From Euglena gracilis (taxonomy: Eukaryota; Euglenida; Euglenophyceae; Euglenales), in NCBI GenBank assembly GCA_039621445.1, contig CP154955.1, positions 43,547,540-43,611,539 of the forward strand: a stretch of 64,000 nt of DNA, read 5' to 3'. The position numbers and the translations under genes were made by a program. How positions within the stretch are numbered: position 1 is the first letter of the stretch; each line of letters opens with the position of its first letter. The notes beneath the pieces were generated by a model that worked only from the letters and a program-made list of their open reading frames with translations, ran no database searches and was not told where the DNA came from. Of this stretch, positions 47,184-64,000 are shown in pieces.

Positions 47184-47356
47184 TCATGTAGCAATCATTC
47201 AAATATGATTCAAAAATGTTCAATAATGTTTTATGTATATTCACAAGTCTCAGTGCAATTTGAAACCTCTTCATGTAGCAATCATTCAAATATGATTCAA
47301 AAATGTTCAATAATGTTTTATGTATATTCACAAGTCTCAGTGCAATTTGAAACCTC
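47184..47356. repeat. Two-copy 87-bp tandem duplication
   Basis: Units 47184-47270 and 47271-47356 are practically identical, from TCATGTAGCAATCATTC to CAATTTGAAACCTC, so the duplication is recent. Non-coding. Confidence 0.95.
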
Positions 47357-47514
47357 GACCAACATCAAGCCCTGTCATGTTCTGGATTTCACCTGTGTAA
47401 AATGGACTTCCCAAACTCCACCATGATAAATCTGCGAACGTGACGGGTGCAAACACGGTTGCTACTGCATTCAAAGCTGCTGCTCGAACATTTACACACT
47501 GGAAGTTGACAGAA

Positions 47515-50209
47515 AAGAACCTCGGTGGCTGCTCCGGCTCAGGCTTAGGCTTCGACTGCGGCTGATCCCGGCGAGTCACTTGGGCACACGCCGAATGAGA
47601 ACAATATGTAAAATTTGACTGTGCTAAGAAATGCATGACACTTGCAAAAAAAAGGCAGCTTTATGTCCCTTATGTCCCCGGGGGGGGGGGGGCACTGAGC
47701 ATCTCCAGGGAGGTCAGCAAATTTTTTTAAGTTATTGATGGAATATGTTTAGGGTTAGGTGTTAGGTCTAATTTTAGGCCTAACTTGAACACCTGACGCT
47801 AGTTTGCCGACCCCCCTCCCCCCTGGAGGTGTTCACTGCCCCCGGGGGGATTAAGAATCCAGCTGCCAAAAAAGAAACTCAGCTCTGTTTCAAGTTTCAA
47901 TTCGAGTTTGTGGCATTTTATTTCAAAATTAGATCCTCCTCAATTGACCCATTCCATTATTATTATCTTTCTGCAATACACTTTGAAAATGGCTCCTCAG
48001 GGTTCCATTGGCAAGCCATTTTGCTGGACACTGGAAAAAATGGACCAGCTGGACCCCCCCTCCCCCCTGGGGGAGATCTGGGGGTCCCTCGATTTTCAAA
48101 TTCCAATTTCTTCCGGCGCTGCGTGCCGAGGTGGAAATGAGGTTTTAAATGCACTTTTTGCTGGTTTTGTTCCAAAAAAAATCCCAAAATGGCATTTATG
48201 GCTAATTTTGGGGGTCCAGATTTTTTCTGGCGCTTCACGCCGGTCACTGGAAAAATTCCAATAGCTACCCCTGCTAGCAGACTCCCCGGGGGGTCTGCAG
48301 GGATTTCCACAAACAAATTTGGACTAGCTACAGTCCAGCCCCCTCCGGGGGGGTTCTGCGAACGCTTAACCCCCCCCCCCCTAATAGAAGCACGGGTGCG
48401 CTTATAGGGGACCGCCGCCTCCAGCGGCGGGAGGTGCGCTTCTATTTGGACCCTACCTGCGCGGGTTTTGTTGATTTCCTTTAGAAATCCCATCAAAATG
48501 GGGGGTGCGCTTGTAGCGGCCCGCCGCCTTTGGCGGGCGGGGGGGGGGGTGCGCTTTTATTTGGACCCTGCGCTTGTAGCGACCCCGTGCTTCTATTAGG
48601 GGGGGGGTCGCTGAGCTCTTATCCCTTTATGGGTAAGAGCGAAGCTTACCCCTGGAGGAAAACACCCCCCTCCCCCCCTCCCCCCCCCCCTCGGGGCCAC
48701 CTCGGGAACCGGCGGATTATCACCATGATCCCGGCCCCGTTCCCGAAAAATTTTTTTTCAGTCGCGAGCGACTGGATTCCTAGTTTCCGAATCACCTGCG
48801 TTTGACCCCCAACTCCCCGCCAGGCCCGAGTTATTCACGCGCGAAGGGGTCCAAACTGGGTAGGATTGGCCCGCCCCCCTTTTTAAGCCCCCCCCCCTTT
48901 GGACTCTGCCATTTCGGCCAAAAAAATGTCAATTTTTAAAATATCTCCAAAATGAAGCAAAATCAAAGGAAATGCCCGGAGACCTAATTTGAAGCCCTTG
49001 GAACGCCCCATCTACTGGTATTTTGATTTCCCCGCAACTCCCCGCCTAGCTCGAGATACGGCCGTTTTCGGCGCAGATGGCCGTTTTGTACACTTTTCCC
49101 ACTGTTCGACGTTTTCCGTTTTCGGCCAAAAAAGTCGAAAAAATCGAATTTTTTTGCCCGAAACGATGTTTTTTGGCCTCCCGGACCCGGAAAAACTGTT
49201 TTTGAGCCGAAAATGAGCGTTTTTCGACCCGCCAGCGCCCCGTTTTGGGCCGCCAACCCATTGACTTTGGGTCAAAACCGGGTCAAAAAAGTCGAAAAAA
49301 ATCGAAAATTTTTGCCCGAAAAACGATGTTTTTGGATCCTAGGACCCGGAAAAAAGAAAAGAAAAAGGAACCCCCCTAAACCAAAAAAAAAACAACAAAA
49401 AAAAAAAAAACGACAACAAAAAAAAAATAAAAAAAGAGAGAAAAAAACAAAGAAAAAAAAAAAAAAAAAAAAGCCGAAAATGAGCGTTTTTCGACCCGCC
49501 AGCGCCCCGTTTTGGGCCGCCAACCCATTGACTTTGGGTCAAAACCGGGTCAAAAAGTCGAAAAAAAAACGAAATTTTTTTTGCCTGAAACGCTGTTTTT
49601 TTGGCCTCCCGGACCCGGAAAACCTGTTTTTGAGCCAAAAATGAGCGATTTTTGACCCCTTGGCCTCCCGTTTCGGGCACAAAACCCTTGCATTTCAGTC
49701 CAAAGAGCTCCACGGAGTGGCTGGTATACATGGGGGGGGTCAATGAAGGGGTGAGGGGGGCGCTTATTAAGAGCTCCACTATTCAAAACCTGGTTTAAGT
49801 GATAGACTGGATGGAAACAATAACGATGCAAAATCTATCTAACTCTGCCCCAAATTGGCTTTAAAAATTGGAAGGAGCAAGTCGAAAACTAATCAAAAAC
49901 CTGGTCCTTGCAATCCCCAGAGTTGCCGAGGTGACGGTTCTCTTCTGTCTCCCAAAGCCTCCTGCCAAGTCCGTCGCTGGCTGCGGCTCCTGCTTCGACT
50001 GCCACTTCGACTTCGGCTGCGGCTGCGGCTGGCACTGCGGCTGCGGGGAGTCTGGCTGCGGCTGCTGCCGCTGGGTGCGCGGGAGAGCTTGGTGGCGGCG
50101 GCGGGGCAGAAGGTCCCCCTCCGGTGTGTGGCTGTGTGAGGAAGGGGAACCCGAAGAGGAAACTTGCCTGCGTTGTCTTCTTTGGAATTGATCTTTCTTG
50201 ACTCACCGT
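47515..50209 (-). CDS. RS-repeat protein exons (SR-type splicing factor candidate)
   Basis: Two minus-strand blocks encode Arg-Ser dipeptides: 50131-about 49950 (RSRSASRSRSRSRSGSRSRS; acceptor CACACAG|CCACAC) and about 47580-47515 (ISRSRSLSLSRSSHRG). A possible upstream exon ends at 50209 with the strong donor ACG|GTGAGTCAAG. RS domains bind other splicing factors and are phosphorylated by SR kinases. No RNA-recognition motif was found, so the protein is not assigned to a family. The two blocks are 2.4 kb apart, across hairpin and tandem repeats, and might belong to different genes. A competing Gln/Pro frame exists in the larger block. Confidence 0.45.
48370..48608. mobile_element. Hairpin element with CCCCCCCTAATAGAAGCAC ends
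   Basis: CCCCCCTAATAGAAGCACGGG at the left is mirrored by CCCGTGCTTCTATTAGGGGGG at the right. The interior has repeated GGTGCGCTT(A/C/G)TA and two CCGCCGCC/GGCGGGCGG hairpins. About 240 bp, no ORF, flanks not resolved. Confidence 0.65.
49070..49660. repeat. Degenerate tandem repeat, about 130-bp units separated by A-rich tract
   Basis: GAAAATGAGCGTTTTTCGACC, CAGCGCCCCGTTTTGGGCC and TTGACTTTGGGTCAAAACC occur at about 49206-49290 and again at about 49477-49555. AAACGATGTTTTT/GACCCGGAAAA occurs three times. An A-rich spacer (49355-49470) separates the copies. A Lys-rich ORF across it is an artefact. Confidence 0.8.
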
Positions 50210-50824
50210 TCAAACAAGCGACAACTGGATATGATGGCGCAGGCAGAAGATGCGATGCTCAATTATGTGTTTCCCAATCCCCAAAACTCAGAGTCCATGC
50301 ATGGGGGTTTTCAAAATTGTGATCAAAGGTTTTCATTGTGCAAGCATGAGATGCAAATAATAAAACATAATATAATAAAATGCAATAATGCAATAATAAT
50401 AGAAAACAATAAAAAAAGATTTTCTTTCAAAAAATAAAAGTCAGGGTTAGGAATAAGGGTAAAAAAAAATACTTCAACTGCTCTTCAAAAACAAAATCGT
50501 CTCTTTCAAATCTTTTTGGGTTGCCGAAAAAAGCAGTATGCAAAGATTATCGCTTGAAATATACAAAGAACTCTTTCGGTATCCAAAATATTTTGGGGAA
50601 AGAAATAACCCACCCACTGAGACCCACTGAGTTCGGGAAAGAACAGGAGTCATGTAAATGTTTAATGTTTAATTAAGATTAAGTTGTAAATGCATGCGCA
50701 CATGACTCATTATGTCTGATTTTGCATACATATATTATTTACGTAAATTTCACAAACTTATACGATAAATCTTTAAGAAAAAAAACACTGATGTGGACAG
50801 ACTGATATCACTTGGTGCATTCAT

Positions 50825-51923
50825 TCAGCCCTGGGTGGCGGTCCCTTCGAAGTCATCGCCGTATGGGCCGTCCTCATCGTCGCTCATCACCCCCGTGGAG
50901 GGTGGGGATGGGCGGGGGCGCCGGCCGGGCCGACCCCGCGTGTGGTGGGAGGGGCCCGGGGATGGCTGTGTAGGGGACAGGGCGGGAAACGTGCCGGTCC
51001 CTGGGGCGGCACACTGTACCTTGCGGTGGGTGTATGTGTGCCAGGCAGCCAGGCACCAAGCTGAACGCAAGAGAGTGTGGGCTGCCGCTGCTGCCTTCTC
51101 ATGCAGGAAAAGAACTTCCAGGTGGTAATGCAAATCCTGATGGGCAGGCCACCCGCTGACCCACTGGCCATTTTATACATAGTTTTTTTAAAAAAAAATT
51201 AAACTTTTCCATCCACGCTTCCAAAAAAACCATGTTCATGCTCAGACACCAGGGTATTTCTTGCGCTCAAATCCTAAAAACCAGAATTTTTCATATTTTT
51301 GTGACGGCACCGTCAAGGAAGGTGGGCTTCCTTGTGGGCTTTGGGGGTGGGGGATGGGGACGGAGCACCTCCTCTGGCATGAAACAAACTCCGAAAAATT
51401 TTCAGAGCTGTTATAAACGATGGTGGGCCGGAGGAAGAAGAATGGGAGAGTTCAAAAATGGAAAAGGTGCACTCTGCAGATCCTGTCTTGTCATCACAAT
51501 TTATCACAACTGAATCACAAACTTCAGCCGGTTCCTATGAACAAAACCCATATTCTTGGACCAACCTACCACCAGCAGGAACCCCCATTAGGTCTCCACA
51601 GGGACTTAGGAGGGGTTGTGGAACTCCATAATCCATTACAATCCTGAGCATTTTTCCCAATATGACATATCCGCTGTGCCCTCAGTGCTGCCAAATAGCA
51701 CGCGGTGTGGCGCTGTGGTGCGAGCTGTGACACTGTTCGCTTGAGGATGCGGGGAGCGGTGTGGGCCACGGTGCGATGCGGGCCCCTCACGGTAAGCATG
51801 CACACACGGCCTCCAGGTCGGGCAACGTGCGGCGCAACGTGTGCCGGAAGCCCCCACTGGGGGGCGGGAAGAGGCCCTCCGCATCGCAGCCAGGACGGGC
51901 GCCCACTGCGTCGCCCCGCTCGC
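50825..51923 (-). CDS. 3' end of an unrecognised gene with acidic C-terminus
   Basis: Minus-strand exons: 51923-51791 (LRRTLPDLEAVCACL; acceptor CCGTAG, donor CC|GTGAGG), possibly one near 51710-51650, about 51095-51020 (HTLLRSAWCLAAWHTYTHRK; donor AAG|GTACAG) and 50965-50825 (acceptor CTACACAG). The last exon starts in phase 0, matching the one before, and ends MSDDEDGPYGDDFEG plus five residues and a TGA stop (50825-50827). Mixed helical and basic sequence with an acidic tail; no motif recognised. The 5' part beyond 52 kb was not found. Confidence 0.4.
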
Positions 51924-52261
51924 CTACGGCAGGGGGACGGGGATCCGGGGACAGGCTGGGATGTGCTTGGCAGGGCTCGGGTCAAGAGCAAAGCCAGGTT
52001 TCTCAGAAAAAAACCTGATGTCCAGGAATTAGAAGGCTGCTGGGAAAAAAAGAGGACTCAAGGGCATTGAGGCTGCGGACAGACAGAGCTTGCATCGATG
52101 AATGGGGGATGAACTCTACATGTGCACCAGGGGTTCCCCGGGCCCAAACCAACCCACCCACCTTTTTTCTTTCTTTCAAAACCCACCCACCCACGACCCC
52201 CCCCCCCCAGGAGGTTGACCAGGGTTTTCGAGAGTGGTGGGTTGGGGCCTCTGGACCCCCC

Positions 52262-52378
52262 CCCCATGCTCACCCACACGTGAGCATGTGGGCATAGCTC
52301 ACCCCATGCCATGGGGTGAGCTGAAGGGTGACCCATAGCTCACCCCATAGCATGGGGTGAGCTATGGGTCAGAATTTG
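52262..52378. repeat. Nested short inverted repeats (GCTCACCCCATGCCATGGGGTGAGC)
   Basis: Three adjacent perfect or near-perfect palindromes: CATGCTCACCCACACGTGAGCATG, GCTCACCCCATG/CATGGGGTGAGC and ACCCATAGCTCACCCCAT/ATGGGGTGAGCTATGGGT. They could extrude as cruciforms. The 52.4-53.5 kb interval beyond holds no exon I can defend. Confidence 0.85.
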
Positions 52379-53559
52379 GCCCCGCCAAAGGCTGGGCTCG
52401 AAAAATTACAGAGAGGCTTTGGGGTGGCTGGGTGGGGGCCGCACAGGTGTTAAATAAATCTATGACTGGGACACAGGTTTTAAAGGACCCCCCGGATGGA
52501 AAAAAAGCTGTTAGCTGGAAAAGGTGCTGGCTGGATCCTTGGGGGGTCCTACTGGCTGTTGGGTTGGACCTGGATGACACCCGAAAACAGACAAAAAAGT
52601 CCATGTCCAGTTTGGTTGTTGTTTTAGCAAACAAAATTTGAGCTGAAAAAAAAAACAAAAAAAGCCATTATTTGGGCCATTTTGACCCTTTTTTTCAAAA
52701 AAAATTCGCCACTCTGCCAGGCTGCAAAAGAACTTTACTTCCACTCAATCCCTGGGGGGGTCCGCAGCCCGGCTGGAAACTGCTGGCTGGAAAAAAGGTT
52801 CTGGCTGGCTGGACCCTTGGGGGGCAGGGTGGAGTCCGGCTTAATTCCTGATCTTTGGTAGAATGGAATGATGATTGCACAGCAGGAGTACCATGAGACA
52901 AATACGCCTGAAGGGATTGAAGGGCATTGGGCATCGAGAGGCGTAGGTAGCTGCGAACCTGTGGGGCAAGAGGTATGGGAGAAACAGAAGTTCACTGCGT
53001 GGGAGATACCCCTGAAATCACAGCAGCGTCAACCGCTCATAAAAATGACAAAAAAGCCAGGTGCACCAAGCTTTCCAGAACCCGACAGCCGAATCCTGCA
53101 TGCTTTTTTGCGAAGCTTTGCCTTTTTTGGGTTCAGCTGCAACATAATCCGATCAGGGAGAGAAGAGACAAATAATTTAATACCTGGGATAAGTTGCGAA
53201 TTATATATAAAGAAAATGCACACCTCCTCTTCCCAGTCTGGGATAGGGCGGTCGAACAGAGCTGGAAACGGGGTTGGATGAAATCAGAGTGGAGAGGGGG
53301 ACGGCAGGAGGAGGATGAAGAATGCATAGATATCGTTTTTCTCTTCCACGTGATCCGGAAACTGGAGACACCACGAAGCGTCCCTCTTCACAACGGTCCA
53401 TCCTTCTTGTGAGCAATGTATCCTGTTGCTCTTTCTTGGTTTTCTTCCAAGAAACAGTGGGCAGAAGAAAAAAGCAACACCATTGGCGTTACTCCTTTGC
53501 AAGGTGACCACGGAGTCTCCCTCAGTCCCCAGTCACGCCCCGGCCAAAAGGTACCGCAC

Positions 53560-61099
<7,540 letters not shown>

Positions 61100-62831
61100 C
61101 TGCACACAGGGGGGTAGATTGACATCGGAGGCCTCGGGAAAACTGCTGTGAATTTGCAGAGAATTGTACGTTGTGGGAATTGTGGAAATGGTGGGGAAAA
61201 TGCAAGCGTCACTCCCATTGCACAAGACATCCCCGGACTTGGTTCCTTGTTTCTCGCCAATGAACAATGACTAGGGCAAATTGCCCCCCCCCCCCACACC
61301 TCTCGGGCAAAGCAGGCATCATTCGACGCAGCCACAACAACAGAAAACATTTGCAATCTTTGAAATTAGTTTTCAAGTTTAAAACAGATATCTAACAGTT
61401 TTCTGGCCGTTATGAACAAATGCTTCCGGGGCAAAATATGTAATGCAAAAAAATGCGAAAAAACATGCATGTTGTATGTAATTGCCTTAGGATCCCACCG
61501 GAGTGCAGAATAATGTTGGAAAAGCCTAAGAAAAACACCAGGTTCACTGTAGGCGGGAACCCACAGCATGCATGATTGAACAAAGAATCGTGGTGCAAAG
61601 GAAGCAACAGATCGTTCACAACAGATTGCAAATGAACATGAACGTTGGTGCAAATTGCAATGAACGCCACTGATTGCAAATACGTGCCGTGTGTTGAACC
61701 CTCCCGAAAAGAAGATGTTGATATCATGTGTAGAGGATCATCTGTGGACCACGCCATTTGACTATTTGGGAGAAATGATGACAGAAAATAAAACACTGGT
61801 ACGTCGGCTGTTCCATTACTGACATCCGCCAATGGGATCCGACGAGATCCTTTCCAGCAATGCCATCATTGTTCACCCAACAGAAGAAGCCAAAACAAGA
61901 TTGACCACTTTCTTCTAACCTTTCATCTGGCTGATGTGGTTGCCTTGGATCAAAAGAAGATGCTTTTCTGGTCGAGATGGCATACAATGAGTCTGGTATG
62001 GGTCTTTCAATACCAAACTGTGAACAAACTCCGATTTGGCATTGTTGGTGATGTACAGTGCTGTTTTTGCTGTGACTTGTCCCTCAATTCTGTTGGCTCA
62101 GACAAATGCGGGCATTTGTATCAAAGGGCAAAAAAATTCTGAAGTACTTTTTTCAAACCAATGGTTGGTCGGTATTTGTGCTACAAATGGCTGCCAAAGT
62201 GCATCATGCAACATTGCCATTTTGCAAAACACGGTTCACACTATGAATAATCTTTCGCAGTTTGTCTCCTCAAAAAAACATAAGCACGGGCAAAACACAC
62301 ACACAATGTCTTAATCATTTTTTTCAAAAAAAATCAAACATTAAAAAACAGAAAAACTCAAAACACAATGCAACCTTGTCAGGGTTGCCCTGGCATGCAC
62401 CAATATCTCATTATGTAACGACTTATAAAACTAAATTAGTTCTAAAATGGACGAGGAACATGCAGATCTGGGTTTTCTGGTGTCGTGGTAGAATAGAGAA
62501 AATAATAAGAGAGCATATTTCTTTTCATTCTGTGGGTTTGTTGGTCCCTCCGTAATCACCCCCTGGATCGTTGAAAAAAAAAACCAAAGCAACAGGCAGA
62601 GGGGGTGGGAAGGGAAAAATGCGCGTGCATAATTTGCATTTTCGCAAAAAAAAATCCGAAACTTTCGAAATTGCTCTTGCTGGAATTGATCTTTTTTGCG
62701 TAATTTGCAAAAAAATCTAAAAAACTAAAGCATTGGGGGTGGGATTCCTGGGGGACCTCAACAGCTTTGGGGTGAAGAAGGCGAGGGCAACAAGTCCTGG
62801 GGGTTAAATATGAATCTCTGAAGTTTTTCAG

Positions 62832-63544
62832 TTAATCAGAGAGAGATAACACATAAGCCTTCCTTGAGTCGAAGGGGGACACCTCCTCTTCGAAGGGAAT
62901 GTCCGAAGGATTCTCACCAAGACCCTCCAGCTGCTGCCGGTAATATTGTGCACACTCCTGGGCACAAGGAAAAAATCACACTTTCATAAATGGGGAAAAT
63001 TTTTTTGTCATTATCCATGATGATTCGACACAAATTCGTGGAAAACATTGAAGGGATCGTTTGGGAATCTCGTGACCGAAACCCTAAAATACCTACAGAG
63101 GAAGAACCAATGAGGAAATTTGTACAAAGGTCACAGCAGTTATCAAATTGTGAAATGCAACAAACCAGCAAACCCAAAATTCGAGCTATGTTTACGGTCA
63201 TCTGGTTGGATTTTACGGAGCATTCTGCAAAAAAAAAACGTCCCTCGATAGGAATGTGTGGATGAAAAACAATGCCAACGAAGCTGAGACCCAAGTCATT
63301 TCAGCCACTGATATCTTATTTGGGGGTGAATGAAACGACCCCCCCCCCCCCGAGAGCTGCTTTGGTCCCCTCGGGCGTCGTGCAGGCAAAGAGGCGAGGC
63401 TGGAGACCTGCGGGGCAACGATGTCCGCTTCTACCCCAGGCCGGAACTTTGGGCCATAGAAACGAACTGAGTAGGCTGGAGTGGAAGTGCTCAACGGCCC
63501 TCGGCTCTGGCTGGCATCAATCGGCGCGTACATTGCTAAATCGG
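62832..63544 (-). CDS. 3' end of an unrecognised gene (two exons)
   Basis: Exon 63544-63408 (acceptor CTCCGCAG, donor CCGCAG|GTCTCC) encodes LAMYAPIDASQ, then YSVRFYGPKFRPGVEADIV. It ends in phase 0 and joins exon 62957-62832 (acceptor TGTGCCCAG), which reads ECAQYYRQQLEGLGENPSD, continues with FDSRKAYVLSLSD and stops at TAA (62832-62834). The two exons give about 86 residues of ordinary soluble composition. The upstream intron is almost wholly a GT microsatellite (63545-63768). A preceding exon probably ends near 63769. I recognise no family. It is upstream of UBE2O on the same strand and appears a separate gene because it has its own stop. Confidence 0.5.
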
Positions 63545-63553
63545 CTGCGGAGC

Positions 63554-63767
<214 letters not shown>

Positions 63768-64000
63768 CCAGGACGCCGCTGAGCGACCCCCGGGGATGGA
63801 GGTCAGAGGCTGGAAAATTCGGGCTGGCTGGAAAAAGGCTGCCCAAAGGGGCCGGGCCCCCTGGCTGGAACTGGGCCTGACTGGGGGTCCTGGGTTCCAA
63901 AAAAAATCGAAACTGCAAAATCGCCCTGAAAACTTTTAATAATGCAAAAAAAAATATATTGGACCAACTCATTTCCAACCCATTGTCACCCATTTTTTCG

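Noticed and set aside
49213-49644. Lys-rich ORF of 143 codons
   Set aside because: Driven by A-rich DNA and the tandem repeat; composition is low complexity.

Overview
The window is nuclear DNA of a eukaryote, most likely a single-celled alga or other protist. Coding sequence is split into short exons of roughly 80-400 bases with GT-AG borders. Exons are GC-rich at third codon positions and rich in Ala, Pro, Gly and Arg. Introns and spacers are AT-richer and packed with homopolymers, CA/GT microsatellites, TTAGGG-like patches and hairpin-forming repeats. No bacterial operon, rRNA, intact tRNA or CRISPR array is visible. The species cannot be named from the sequence. All exon borders were inferred by eye from splice consensus, open frame and phase.

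Layout: (1) 0.4-5.7 kb, minus strand: a disordered Pro/Ala-rich protein with a Pro-x-Trp-Leu motif about every 28 residues, running off the left edge. (2) 6-9 kb: AT-rich spacer and a long CA repeat. (3) 8.9-14.2 kb: a retroelement graveyard with a Ty3-type integrase tail and chromodomain, a Gly-Lys-rich ORF, a tRNA-like SINE and a LINE reverse transcriptase scrap. (4) 15-18.4 kb: G-rich and microsatellite DNA and a second tRNA-like sequence. (5) 18.9-22.3 kb, plus strand: a multi-exon gene of unknown function. (6) 23.5-31 kb: repeat-rich spacer, including a 1.15-kb palindromic terminal-inverted-repeat element and a clean TA-flanked miniature element. (7) 31.3-45.4 kb, minus strand: exons of one or two long coiled-coil proteins. 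(8) 38.5-40 kb: a tandem array inside that gene region. (9) 47.5-50.2 kb: RS-repeat exons. (10) 50.8-51.9 kb: 3' end of an unknown gene. (11) 53.5-61.1 kb, minus strand: a well-supported UBE2O-type giant E2 ubiquitin-conjugating enzyme. (12) 62.8-63.8 kb, minus strand: 3' end of another unknown gene.

The most notable signals are two families of non-autonomous DNA elements whose target duplications can be read directly (8-bp, CAGGG-ended, often intronic; and TA-flanked, CCCCCTTGTCCAACGACC-ended), introns that begin inside GT microsatellites, and the periodic PxWL protein. The genes show no evident shared pathway.
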